A stretch of DNA of 64,000 nucleotides, taken from the NCBI RefSeq assembly GCF_003217475.1, contig NZ_QJSP01000006.1:111878-175877 (forward strand). The letters run 5' to 3'. Origin of the DNA: Williamsia limnetica. Its GTDB lineage: Bacteria; Actinomycetota; Actinomycetes; Mycobacteriales; Mycobacteriaceae. Below the pieces are notes generated by a model. It ran no database searches, was not told the DNA's origin, and worked only from the letters and a program-made list of their open reading frames with translations. The translations under genes and the position numbers were made by a program. Position 1 is the first letter of the stretch, and each line of letters opens with the position of its first letter. Below are positions 17,325-25,853 of the stretch, piece after piece.

Positions 17325-17723
17325 TCAGGTCATCGCGGCGATGGCCTGCTCGAGGGTCGGGTAGAGAGTGAGCGTCTGATCGAGTCCGACGAGTTGTATC
17401 GGTCGCGATGTCGACGGGCCGTCGGCGACGACGCCGAACAAGCCGCCCGGTGCGATGGCCTCGTACGCGGTGACCAACGCACTCATACCGGCGGAGGCCA
17501 GGAACTCGGTGGTGGTGAGGTCGATGATCAGTCCGCGGGGCTCGCCGCCGAGCGCATCGGTGACCGCCTCCGACAGTTGCGGTGCGGTCAGTACATCGAT
17601 GCTGCCCTGCACGGTGAGGATTGCCAGCTCCGCATGTTGGACCGTCACGATCGTCAATGCCGGGTTTCCGCCGGCAGAACTCTGACCATCGGTGAAAATC
17701 GCATCGGCATCTTCGGAGTGCAC
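17325..17723 (-). CDS. STAS-domain anti-sigma-factor-antagonist-like protein
   Basis: A STAS protein of about 132 residues with the core ILTVQGSIDVLTAPQLSEAV and LIIDLTTTEFLASAGMSALV. The Ser in the ASAGM loop is where SpoIIAA-type antagonists are phosphorylated. Such proteins release sigma factors by binding anti-sigma kinases, or act in stressosome-like signalling. The GTG at 17723 has an AAAGGGA upstream; a longer start at 17804 is possible. Together with the flanking GAF-ANTAR genes it forms a small signalling island. No RsbW-like kinase is in the window. Confidence 0.82.
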   Translation of the reverse strand: MHSEDADAIFTDGQSSAGGNPALTIVTVQHAELAILTVQGSIDVLTAPQLSEAVTDALGGEPRGLIIDLTTTEFLASAGMSALVTAYEAIAPGGLFGVVADGPSTSRPIQLVGLDQTLTLYPTLEQAIAAMT

Positions 17724-17950
17724 GGCGGTGTGTCCCTTTCGACAGGTTGTCTCATCAACGCCCGGAGTGCAGTTGCCCAACGAGCGCTGCGGCGACGTCT
17801 TCACCGACGAGTGTCATTGTTTCATGGCCGCGACAGCCATGGTCTCAGCGGGACGCGGAGGTCCACGGGGTAGCGGTTCGTCGAGGTGAACGGCTGTGCG
17901 CATTCTTGTAGAATCCACGGTTGACCAGTCAGAAAGTGAGAGGAAGCGAC

Positions 17951-18655
17951 GTGGGTACCCGCGGCGACGGCGACGTATACGTGAAGATGGCTGAACTGGT
18001 TCGGGACATGAGCGCGAAAGTGCCCGAAGATCCGACCGACGTGCTGCAGGAGCTCCTCGAGAGCGCGGTCCTGCACATACCGGGATGCGCTTACGCGAGT
18101 ATCACGACGATGGTGGGACGTAACGAGGCCGCCACTGCCGTGACAACGCACGCCTACGCCGAAATGCTCGATTTGCTACAGGTCACACATGGTGAGGGCC
18201 CATTCCTGGAGGCTGCTTCCGAAACCGAGTTCGTTCACATCCCTGACCTGCGGTCCGAAGTCCGCTGGCCGCGGTTCGCGGCAGCGGCGTGTGATCGGAC
18301 TCCGGTCCGGTCTGTGGCGATCTTCCAGTTGTATATCGCGCGCGGCGGCCTCGGCACCCTGAACCTCTACGCCGATGAGCCTCACGCATTCGACGACGAG
18401 GCCCGCGATCTCGGGTACGTGTATGCATCGCACGCCGCCGTTGTCTGGGGTACCGCACGACGCGGCGACCAGTTTCGCAGCGCGCTCGCCAGCCGGGACA
18501 TCATCGGGCAGGCCAAGGGGATGCTGATGGAGCGGTTCGGCATCGACGCCGTGCAGGCGTTCGACCTGCTGCGGCGGCTATCTCAGGACACCAACGTGCG
18601 TCTTGCCGACATCGCCGCCGAGCTGGTGCACAAGGACCACCCGGCCGAGGATTGA
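17951..18655 (+). CDS. GAF-ANTAR RNA-binding regulator, paralogue of 4106-4813
   Basis: A protein of about 234 residues with a GAF domain (residues about 25-150, core HGEGPFLEAASETEFVHIPD) and an ANTAR tail (SRDIIGQAKGMLMERFGIDAVQAFDLLRRLSQDTN) ending in LVHKDHPAED. The tail is almost the same as that of the protein encoded at 4106-4813 (ending LVHKDHPPE), so the two may recognise similar RNA hairpins. The GTG at 17951 has AGAGGA seven bases upstream; TTG at 17921 is an alternative. It converges with the YihY-holin gene 13 bp away. Confidence 0.9.
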   Translation: MGTRGDGDVYVKMAELVRDMSAKVPEDPTDVLQELLESAVLHIPGCAYASITTMVGRNEAATAVTTHAYAEMLDLLQVTHGEGPFLEAASETEFVHIPDLRSEVRWPRFAAAACDRTPVRSVAIFQLYIARGGLGTLNLYADEPHAFDDEARDLGYVYASHAAVVWGTARRGDQFRSALASRDIIGQAKGMLMERFGIDAVQAFDLLRRLSQDTNVRLADIAAELVHKDHPAED

Positions 18656-18668
18656 TCCACGCTGACGC

Positions 18669-20219
18669 TCAGGTCGTACGGATGGCGGACAGGTCGCGCT
18701 GGATGCTCCGAGCGGCTCGTTCGGGTGTTGGCGGAACGGCTGCTGTGGCCCGTCGCGCCCCGACATGGGCCGCGCCGGCGCCGACGGCGACCAGCGCCAG
18801 TCCCACGGCCAGCGCAGCTGACCACGCCGGTACCACCGTGGCCAGTGCGAGAACGCAGACAGCGACAGCTGTCGCGCCGCCGAACACCAGAATGCCCAGC
18901 CCCACTGTCGAGATGCCGAGACCCACCCCGAGTCTCGTTCCTTTGCCTTTGATCTCTGCCAGGGCGTCCGCGATCTCGGTGCGCACCAGAGTCCGCAGCT
19001 GCACCTGAAGTCGGTCGATCAGCTGGACTGTGCTGAGATCGGCTGCTGCCGAACGAGTTTCGAAATTTGATGACTGTTGACGATGTGACGGCCCATTCGT
19101 CGACGTGGCTGGAACAGCGGGTTTGGTGGGGTTGCTCTCCGAACCCTGCCCGGGGGGCGTGGTGTCGTCGTCGTCACCGTGGGTGCGTCGCAATTGTCGT
19201 GCGCGCTCGACGAACTCGGCGTCTTTTTCTGCGTTCTTGTCCGACACCTTGGTGTCGCGGGGAGGGAGCTGCAACGACTTCTCCGCGTGCATACCCGCCT
19301 GCAGTTGGCGTCCCCGCTCGAGTTCGGCATCGACCTCGGCGCCGAACAGCAGCGCCAGGTTGGTGATCCACAGCCACAGGAGGAACACGATCACGCCGGC
19401 GAGCGCGCCGTAGGTCTTGTTGTAGCTGCTGAAGTTCGACACATACAGGGCGAACAGGACCGAGGCGACTATCCAGGTCACGATGGCCACACCGGCTCCG
19501 ACGCTGATCCACCGGAACTTCGGCTGCTGCACATTGGGCGTGGCCCAGTAGAGGATCGCGACGATCAGTACCACGAAGATCACTACGATCGGCCACCGTG
19601 CGATGTTCCAGACCAGCAGAGCGGAGTCCCCGAGCCCGATGGTGTCGCCGATGGCCCGTGCGACGGGTCCGCTGACAGCGAGCATCAACGCCACAGACGC
19701 TGCCATGACGAGCGCGATCACCGTGACCACGAGCATCACCGGCCGCAGTTTCCAGACCGGGCGACCTTCCTCCACCTCGTACATGCGGTTCATGGCCCGT
19801 CCAAAGGCGCCGACGTAGCCCGACGCCGACCAGATCGCACCGACCAGACCGATGATGAGGGTCAGGCCTGCCGAGGGGGCATCGACGAGTTGTTCGACCG
19901 GACCGCGCAACGTGTCGACAGCGGAGGACGGACCGAGATCGTCGACCATCTGCAACACCGAGTCGACCGTCTTCTGCCCTTGGCCGAAGATGCCGAGCAG
20001 CGACACCATCGCAAGCAATGCAGGGAACAGCGAAAGGACGGCGTAGTAGGTGAGCGCCGCGGCGAGATCAGTGCACTGGTCTTTGGAGAACTCACGAACG
20101 ACCTTGCGCAGCACGAAGAGGAACGACGGTTTGGTCAGGTCCATCGGTGAGTCGGGCTTGCGCGGATCGTTCGGATCTGGGGTGTCCACTCCGGTTTTCC
20201 CCGCCTGAGATTCGGTCAT
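18669..20219 (-). CDS. YihY/BrkB protein fused to a holin-X-like membrane domain
   Basis: A fusion protein of about 516 residues. Residues about 20-310 form a YihY/BrkB core (CTDLAAALTYYAVLSLFPALLAM, then YGALAGVIVFLLWLWITNLALLFGAEVDAELER). A charged, Pro/Gln-rich linker of about 80 residues follows. The last 130 residues (QLIDRLQVQLRTLVRTEIADALAEIK, then two glycine-rich membrane helices) match the actinobacterial holin-X/phage-holin-superfamily domain, usually a separate small protein. The ATG at 20219 is preferred; a GTG at 20267 lacks a ribosome site. Function is unknown; envelope lipid or stress role is inference. Confidence 0.9.
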   Translation of the reverse strand: MTESQAGKTGVDTPDPNDPRKPDSPMDLTKPSFLFVLRKVVREFSKDQCTDLAAALTYYAVLSLFPALLAMVSLLGIFGQGQKTVDSVLQMVDDLGPSSAVDTLRGPVEQLVDAPSAGLTLIIGLVGAIWSASGYVGAFGRAMNRMYEVEEGRPVWKLRPVMLVVTVIALVMAASVALMLAVSGPVARAIGDTIGLGDSALLVWNIARWPIVVIFVVLIVAILYWATPNVQQPKFRWISVGAGVAIVTWIVASVLFALYVSNFSSYNKTYGALAGVIVFLLWLWITNLALLFGAEVDAELERGRQLQAGMHAEKSLQLPPRDTKVSDKNAEKDAEFVERARQLRRTHGDDDDTTPPGQGSESNPTKPAVPATSTNGPSHRQQSSNFETRSAAADLSTVQLIDRLQVQLRTLVRTEIADALAEIKGKGTRLGVGLGISTVGLGILVFGGATAVAVCVLALATVVPAWSAALAVGLALVAVGAGAAHVGARRATAAVPPTPERAARSIQRDLSAIRTT

Positions 20220-20299
20220 GCCGGCGAGTACCCCCCGGGCTCCGGCCAGAAACCACCGAACCCTCACTCGTTTTCAGCGAGGTCGATGGTAGTGGGTGA

Positions 20300-20551
20300 T
20301 CAGTCGATCTCGAAGTCGACCAATCGAGCCTCGGCTGCTGCGAAATCATCGATGGCAGCCAGGACGAAGGTGGTGAGAACATCTTCGACGGGAGCCGCTG
20401 GATCGCTGAGTTTGCTGTCGAGTACCTCGACCGGTGAGACGGGTCGTGGTTCCTCCCTGATACGTGGGTGCCGCCGCCACAGCGACACCTTGAACGCTGG
20501 AAATCGCGGCCCTCTGCGAGCCTCCCGCTTCATGGTGGGCAATCCTGTCAT
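20300..20551 (-). CDS. Small hypothetical protein coupled to the P450 gene
   Basis: An 83-residue basic-then-acidic protein whose ATG overlaps the P450 stop codon as ATGA, so it is probably translated by coupling. It has a basic N-terminal half (MKREARRGPRFPAFKVSLWRR) and an acidic C-terminus (LAAIDDFAAAEARLVDFEID). No membrane segment, Cys pair or known domain is seen, and it is not a ferredoxin. I do not recognise the family. The coupling is the main evidence that it is real. Confidence 0.55.
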   Translation of the reverse strand: MTGLPTMKREARRGPRFPAFKVSLWRRHPRIREEPRPVSPVEVLDSKLSDPAAPVEDVLTTFVLAAIDDFAAAEARLVDFEID

Positions 20552-21939
20552 GCGTCGGAGACCGTTCTTATCCGATCCGCCGCATCGCGTATGGCGAACT
20601 CGAGCCCGAAGTTGTTCAGGGTGATCGGTAGCGGTTCTGCCGGCGACAGGGTGGGAGAGGAGACGAGGTCGCAGTCGGTGAGGGTGAGCAACACCGCCAA
20701 GGTGGTGCTGGTCAGGTGAAGGACCAGATTCTGCCCAGGGCATACAGCCGGCCCCGCGCTGAACGGGATCAGCGCGGGCTCCTCTTGCGCCCGCCCGTCG
20801 AGCCAGATCTCCGGGGCGAAGCGATCGGCGAAGTCGAATGTGTCTCCGTCTCGGTGAAACGCGGGTGCCAGGATCAGGAACGCAGCGCCGGCGGGAATCT
20901 CATAGGTGCCGTGTTCGCCGGACCAGGTGGTCGGTGCCGTGGAGTCGCGTAACACGGCCGGAGTGGTGGGCCACAACCTCACCGATTCGAGCACGCACGC
21001 CCGCAGGTATGAATACTGCTGTGGCTCGGCGACGTTCACGGCATCGATCTCTTCCTGCGCCTTGCCTTGCTGGTCCGGATGGGTGGCCAGCAGGGCCATG
21101 GCCCTGGAGGCGGCGATGCCGGCAGCATCGAAGGCGAAGAGCCAGTGAGGTATCTGGCCGACCGGATCCACGGCGCCCCCGGCCGGCGTCGCGGCCAGGG
21201 CGCTGATCAAAGTGTTTGCGGGTGCACTGTCGACGTAGGCGTAGAGCTTGTCGTAGAAACGGTCCCGTACTTTGCGTCTCTTGGGGTGAAAGTACGTCCA
21301 GTTGCCGTTCGACCGAAGAGTCCACAACGCGTCGGTGATGCTGTCGTCGTCTCGTGCGGCGTCGCCGAGGGTGACGCGCCGGGCGATACGCCACCACATC
21401 ACCGTGAAGTCGGCAGCCGACAACGTGCCCTTGGGCCGGGCCTGTTGCAGCGCCTTGGTGACCTCGTCGGTGATGACATCGACGAACGGGGACGCGAGAT
21501 GGTGCAGGGGTCGGTCGGTATCGAGTGCGTTCTCGTTGACCCGCCGTCGCGCGTTTCGGACCGGTCCTTTGGAGATCAGTACTCCGTGCGGCTGGAAAGG
21601 GGAAAGGGCACCGATCTTCTCGCGGTTCGCGGGAGTGAACGGGTCGGGCGATTGGTCGAGCACCCGAGCCACATCGTTCGCATCGAGGACCACGACCAAG
21701 GTGCGACCGGGCAGTACCAGACGCAGAGGTCCGTTGCCGTACTTCTGCCGCAGTTCACGGACGGTGTCGACGGGGGCCTGATCGGCGCCCAGCCGCTCGA
21801 GCAAGCCCATCATCGCTCGCCTGCGGGCTATGACACCGGCAGCCACAGAAGGGAAGCCGAGTACGGTGGCGACCCGGATGGCAGCCAGGCCGGTCAGCTG
21901 CGGGGCAGAGGCCGTGACGCTGGTGTGGTGGCTCGTCAT
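20548..21939 (-). CDS. Cytochrome P450 with atypical I-helix
   Basis: A 463-residue P450. The K-helix ExxR (ESVRLWPTTP) and the heme loop FSAGPAVCPGQNL, with the axial Cys, are intact. The I-helix reads DAAGIAASRAMAL, so the acid-alcohol pair (usually D/E-T) that helps proton delivery to oxygen is replaced by Ala-Ala. P450s lacking this pair often work as peroxygenases, isomerases or with unusual substrates. No ferredoxin or reductase is adjacent. It is coupled to an 83-residue protein downstream and follows the PRC gene by 52 bp on the same strand. Confidence 0.92.
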   Translation of the reverse strand: MTSHHTSVTASAPQLTGLAAIRVATVLGFPSVAAGVIARRRAMMGLLERLGADQAPVDTVRELRQKYGNGPLRLVLPGRTLVVVLDANDVARVLDQSPDPFTPANREKIGALSPFQPHGVLISKGPVRNARRRVNENALDTDRPLHHLASPFVDVITDEVTKALQQARPKGTLSAADFTVMWWRIARRVTLGDAARDDDSITDALWTLRSNGNWTYFHPKRRKVRDRFYDKLYAYVDSAPANTLISALAATPAGGAVDPVGQIPHWLFAFDAAGIAASRAMALLATHPDQQGKAQEEIDAVNVAEPQQYSYLRACVLESVRLWPTTPAVLRDSTAPTTWSGEHGTYEIPAGAAFLILAPAFHRDGDTFDFADRFAPEIWLDGRAQEEPALIPFSAGPAVCPGQNLVLHLTSTTLAVLLTLTDCDLVSSPTLSPAEPLPITLNNFGLEFAIRDAADRIRTVSDA

Positions 21940-21991
21940 GGAACAGAACTACCCTGACCGGCTGTCCCGGAAACAACTGCGCTCATGGCGA

Positions 21992-22369
21992 TCAGGTGTC
22001 GGCGGTGCGCATCTCACCGGTTCGACGCCGCGGATCCGGTGGCAGTGCTGCTCGGTAGCGCTGGTACCCGGGTCGCAGGTGCACTCTCCCGTCGACGATC
22101 AGCTCGACGTCTGCCCACAGCACCAAGAAAGTTCCCCGGTGGTGCCACCTCATGAAGCGGTCGACGATCCATGGCGCCCTCGTCGTCTCGCGTTCGTAGC
22201 CGAGGAACGAGGTACTGCTGTGCGGGCCGACTATCAATCCGTAGATATGGGTGGGGAGACATCCACCCGTCTCACCGACCGTGGCACTCAAGCGGGCGTC
22301 GATGATGTGACCTACGAACGTCGTATCCGCGTCATACGCGGAACACCGCAGCAGATCACCGAGGATCAT
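21992..22369 (-). CDS. PRC-barrel-like protein
   Basis: A 125-residue protein beginning MILGDLLRCSAYDADTTFVG, followed by a beta-rich region (HIIDARLSATVGE, IYGLIVGPHSSTSFLGYERE) that fits a PRC-type beta-barrel. The ATG at 22369 has AGGAGG five bases upstream and lies 14 bp inside the end of the previous gene. It is the last of three overlapping genes headed by an NRAMP-like transporter. PRC domains recur in proteins linked to RNA processing or metal transport, so a regulatory role for the carrier is inferred. Confidence 0.7.
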   Translation of the reverse strand: MILGDLLRCSAYDADTTFVGHIIDARLSATVGETGGCLPTHIYGLIVGPHSSTSFLGYERETTRAPWIVDRFMRWHHRGTFLVLWADVELIVDGRVHLRPGYQRYRAALPPDPRRRTGEMRTADT

Positions 22370-22775
22370 GAGAGCCTCCTGGGATCCGCCGAATGAGTTG
22401 ATCGCGCACCCATCGTTCGGCCCAGGTGCGGTCCAGTTCATCGTGATGGCGGGTCAGCCGTACGGCGATCGCGAAATCACCGACGTCGCTCATGTCGATT
22501 CGGGTGAGCCGGCTCGTCGGCGGTTGCCCACCGAAGATGCGAGACGGCAACGTATTCCCGGTCAGCAGTGCGACGACGCGAGGCGACCGGGACGTCGGGA
22601 CGTCATTCTCGTCCAGCGCGTCGTCGAGTTCCAGGTCGTCGACAACGCCCACCGGCCGACCGTCGACGTCCACGATCTGACGGTCGAGGGCGTGCAAACG
22701 CGCGTCGAGCAGGCAGTCCGCCTCCGGGTAGGGTGCGTCGGGAAGCGATGTCCGTGGTGGTCGGTGCAATCTCAT
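22356..22775 (-). CDS. PRC-barrel/MgtE-accessory-like small protein
   Basis: A 139-residue acidic protein. A PRC-like beta segment is visible near residues 25-50 (LHALDRQIVDVDGRPVGVVDD), with a later repeat-like DVGDFAIAVRLTRH and a WAERWVRDQLIRRIPGG tail. Its ATG overlaps the stop of the NRAMP-like gene as ATGA, and its end overlaps the next PRC gene by 14 bp. The HALDRQIVD-type segment is common to actinobacterial proteins next to Mg or Mn carriers. Its role is inferred, not known. Confidence 0.68.
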   Translation of the reverse strand: MRLHRPPRTSLPDAPYPEADCLLDARLHALDRQIVDVDGRPVGVVDDLELDDALDENDVPTSRSPRVVALLTGNTLPSRIFGGQPPTSRLTRIDMSDVGDFAIAVRLTRHHDELDRTWAERWVRDQLIRRIPGGSHDPR

Positions 22776-24001
22776 TGGCCTGCTCCCGTGATGACCATCA
22801 GTGGAATGGCAGACAACGAGGCCGCCAAAATGATGACCAGATAGATCTGGGCCACGGCGTTCACCTTTCTCGTGTTCACCCGTTCTCCCATGTACTCGGG
22901 ATCGTTCGACACGATCAGGATGGGGAGATAGGTCAGCGGCAGAGCGATGGCCGAGAACACCACCGAGTACTCGGTCACCAGTATGGGATCGACTCCTGTC
23001 GCCAAGATCATGGCGCCGACGAACAACGAGATGATCATGACGAGATGGAAACGGGCGGCGGCGGCGGGTCGGCGGAACTTGCCCCACGACCAGCCGAAGA
23101 ACTGTGCGAGTGTGTATCCGCTCGACAGGGTGGTCTCCAGCGCCGCACCGAACGTCGCTGCCACCAATCCGACGATGAGGAATGCCACCGCCAGTTTTCC
23201 GCCCGCCTCGGCCACCGGCAAAGCCACTTGGGACAGACTTTCGACCTGGATCTGCTGCGGCAACAGGGTGATGGTGGCCAGGGCCGCAATCGCGATGGAC
23301 AGGATCCCGCCGAGCGGAAAACCGACGAGCACATTCATCCGCGAGCGCGCCAGATCTTTGACCGTCCACCCTTCTTCGACTGCTCCCGACGAGAAGAAGA
23401 ACACCTCGTAGGGAGTCATGGCGGCGCCGAAGATCGCAATGGCGTAATACCAGTAGACCGGCAGTGATTCGGTGTCCGGGATTGCCGGCAGGACCGCTGC
23501 GTGGGCCAGTGCACCCCAGTCCGGTTTCAGTAGGAAGACCGCCACCGCGAAAACGATCAGCGAAAGGCCGACGATTCCGGCCACGTTCTCCATGATGGAG
23601 AACCGGACCCGCCAGATGACCAGCCACACTGCGAAAGCCGCCACCGGTACCCACATCAGGGGGCCGATACCGCTGGCCAGTTGGAGTGCGAGCGCAATTC
23701 CGCCGATCTCTGCGGTGAGGGTCATCAGATTGATGAAGAACGACGCGCCCAGGTTGACCACCGCCCACCGGGCTCCGAGTCGTTCGCGGATGATCTCGAA
23801 CGTCGCCCGGCCGCTGACCGCGGCAACGCGGCCCGCCATGTTGGCGAACAGACAAATTCCCAGGACGCCGACCGGTATCACCCAGACCAGCGCCATCCCG
23901 AACCGGGACCCCACAACAGCATTGGTGACGATGTCCCCGATGTCGAGGAATCCGCCGATCGCCGTGAGGACGCCCAGCGCAACCCCGACAAGGCGTTTCA
24001 T
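22772..24001 (-). CDS. NRAMP-like divalent metal transporter with altered metal site
   Basis: A carrier of about 409 residues with around 11 hydrophobic helices. Where NRAMP proteins have the metal-binding DPGN in helix 1, this one has D20-I-G-D23. In helix 6 the usual MPH becomes TPY (GAAMTPYEVFFFS), so the metal-coordinating Met is absent. This argues against ordinary Mn/Fe selectivity and for a different ion or a transport-inactive protein. The ATG at 24001 was chosen over an upstream start at 24058. It is coupled to two PRC-like genes downstream and follows a lipoprotein gene by 13 bp. Confidence 0.88.
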   Translation of the reverse strand: MKRLVGVALGVLTAIGGFLDIGDIVTNAVVGSRFGMALVWVIPVGVLGICLFANMAGRVAAVSGRATFEIIRERLGARWAVVNLGASFFINLMTLTAEIGGIALALQLASGIGPLMWVPVAAFAVWLVIWRVRFSIMENVAGIVGLSLIVFAVAVFLLKPDWGALAHAAVLPAIPDTESLPVYWYYAIAIFGAAMTPYEVFFFSSGAVEEGWTVKDLARSRMNVLVGFPLGGILSIAIAALATITLLPQQIQVESLSQVALPVAEAGGKLAVAFLIVGLVAATFGAALETTLSSGYTLAQFFGWSWGKFRRPAAAARFHLVMIISLFVGAMILATGVDPILVTEYSVVFSAIALPLTYLPILIVSNDPEYMGERVNTRKVNAVAQIYLVIILAASLSAIPLMVITGAGQ

Positions 24002-24014
24002 GATGCGCCGCCGA

Positions 24015-24470
24015 TCACGGCGGCACCGGTGTCTGGGAGAGGGTCGAGAATTCGTCACCGAGGGCCCTGAGGCCGACGATCAATCCATCGCTCTCTCGGA
24101 TTGGCCCACCGCCGACCACCTGCCGGGATCGGGTGATCATATCGATCGCAGCGGTGAGCCTGTCCAACATGTTTCGCAGGCTGTCGTTGATCCGGCGATC
24201 ATCGACATCGAGTTCGGCGACACTGGTATAGGCGTCGATCACTTGCTCGGCGGCGTCGCCGAGTAGCACGGTCGTCTGATTGGTGGTCGCATCACCGGCG
24301 CTCCAGAGTTGCAAACCGTAGGCGGCAGATATGACCGCCGATCCGCCGTCACCAGCGGCTTGCGACAGCTGTCCGGGAACGCCGCCCTCGCCACGTGCGC
24401 AGCCCGCGATCGCCAGCAGCGTGACGAGACACCCGACAAGGACTTGTCCCCTCCATGTTGATGCCGACAT
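24015..24470 (-). CDS. Putative lipoprotein
   Basis: A 151-residue protein with an N-terminal signal ending in a lipobox (LLAIAGC, Cys at about residue 24), so it should be lipidated and held at the outer face of the plasma membrane. The mature part is helical and polar (AAEQVIDAYTSVAELDVDDR). I do not recognise a domain. It is 9 bp downstream of the UDP-glucose dehydrogenase gene and 13 bp upstream of the NRAMP-like gene, suggesting co-expression with either. Confidence 0.75.
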   Translation of the reverse strand: MSASTWRGQVLVGCLVTLLAIAGCARGEGGVPGQLSQAAGDGGSAVISAAYGLQLWSAGDATTNQTTVLLGDAAEQVIDAYTSVAELDVDDRRINDSLRNMLDRLTAAIDMITRSRQVVGGGPIRESDGLIVGLRALGDEFSTLSQTPVPP

Positions 24471-24479
24471 CGTCGCTGA

Positions 24480-25835
24480 TCACCAGCTCGACGTGGGGTG
24501 AAGAACGCCCGTAGGGGCAATCCCGTTACTGTACAACCGAATTCCACATCGACTCAGCTGGCCTGGGTCGAGAAACGTGCGTGTATCGATCACGACCGGG
24601 TCGTCGGCCACGTCGGCGATTGCCGCCCAATCAAGCTCGGTGAACTCTGGCCATTCGGTTGCGACGATCACTGCAGCAGCATCTTTGGCTGCCAGCAGTG
24701 GGTCGTCGACCAGCTCCATTTCGTCCGGCAGGCCGGCTACGGGCTGGGGGATGGCCGGATCATAGGCGGCGACGGTGGCACCCTCGTCGATGAGAGAGCG
24801 ACAGATATCCAGGGCGGGTGAGAAGCGTAGGTCGCCGGTACCCGCTTTGAATGCCAGACCCAACAACGCTATCCGCCGCCCATGCAGGTTCCCCTGAGCG
24901 GAACCGGTGACGCCGCGGCGCACTGTGTCGATCACCCGCCCGGTCGCACCGGTGTTCGCTGCGACGGCGGCATCGAGCACACCGAGCTCGATACCGGCCT
25001 CCCGGCCGCTGTGCAGCAGAGCGCGAGCGTCTTTCGGCAGGCATGAGCCACCCCAGCCCGGGCCCGGCGACAGAAATGCCTCACCGATTCGGTGATCGTG
25101 GGCCATCGCCGCAGTGACCTCTCGGATGTCGGCGCCCGTCCGTTCACACAAGGCCGCGAGTTCGTTGACAAAAGAGAGCTTGGTGGCGAGGAACGCGTTG
25201 CTGGCGTGCTTGGCCAACTCGGCGCTCTCGAGGCTGACCCGCTCGAGCGGGGCCTCGATTCCGCGGTACAGCGCCGCGATCCGGTCACCGGCGACGCGGT
25301 CGGAATCACCGATGACGATGCGATCGGGGTCGAGGAAGTCGGTGACGATGTGGCTCTCCCGCAGGAACTCCGGATTGCTGACAACTGCCATCGCCGACGG
25401 GCGTAGCAAACGTTCTGCCCGGCTCGCCGTCCCCACCGGGACGGTCGACTTGATGACGACGATGCAGATGTCCCCTCCGATCCGGATCAGTTTGCCGATC
25501 ACGTCGAATACGGCGCTCAGATCGGAGTGTCCGGCTCCGTCGACAGGGGTGGGGACGCAGATGAACACCGCTTCGCATCGCGAGAGCTCCGCGAAGTCGG
25601 TGCTCAGGGTGAGGCGTCCCGAATCGAGGCCCGACTGCAGAACCGAATCGAGACCGGGCTCTGTGAGATCGCTGTGGCCACTGCGCAACCGGTCGATACG
25701 CGTGGTATCCCGATCGACCGCGACGACCCGATGGCCCAGGTGACAGAATCCGGTTGCGGTGGCGAGTCCGACATATCCGGCCCCCACGACGCCGACCGCG
25801 CCGGCTGCGAGTATGCCATCGACGGACATGGTCAC
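24480..25835 (-). CDS. ugd: UDP-glucose 6-dehydrogenase
   Basis: A 451-residue enzyme that oxidises UDP-glucose to UDP-glucuronate with NAD. The N-terminal Rossmann motif GVVGAGYVGLATATGF, the SNPEFLRE segment and the catalytic-Cys loop GPGWGGSCLPKD are all present, as is the C-terminal LGLAFKAGTGDLRFSPAL. GTG at 25835 or ATG at 25829 may start it. It lies 18 bp downstream of a GT9 gene in the glycan operon and feeds the decarboxylase-like enzyme encoded at 33765-34736. Confidence 0.93.
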   Translation of the reverse strand: MTMSVDGILAAGAVGVVGAGYVGLATATGFCHLGHRVVAVDRDTTRIDRLRSGHSDLTEPGLDSVLQSGLDSGRLTLSTDFAELSRCEAVFICVPTPVDGAGHSDLSAVFDVIGKLIRIGGDICIVVIKSTVPVGTASRAERLLRPSAMAVVSNPEFLRESHIVTDFLDPDRIVIGDSDRVAGDRIAALYRGIEAPLERVSLESAELAKHASNAFLATKLSFVNELAALCERTGADIREVTAAMAHDHRIGEAFLSPGPGWGGSCLPKDARALLHSGREAGIELGVLDAAVAANTGATGRVIDTVRRGVTGSAQGNLHGRRIALLGLAFKAGTGDLRFSPALDICRSLIDEGATVAAYDPAIPQPVAGLPDEMELVDDPLLAAKDAAAVIVATEWPEFTELDWAAIADVADDPVVIDTRTFLDPGQLSRCGIRLYSNGIAPTGVLHPTSSW

Positions 25836-25853
25836 CGCCCCCGTTCGGCTACG

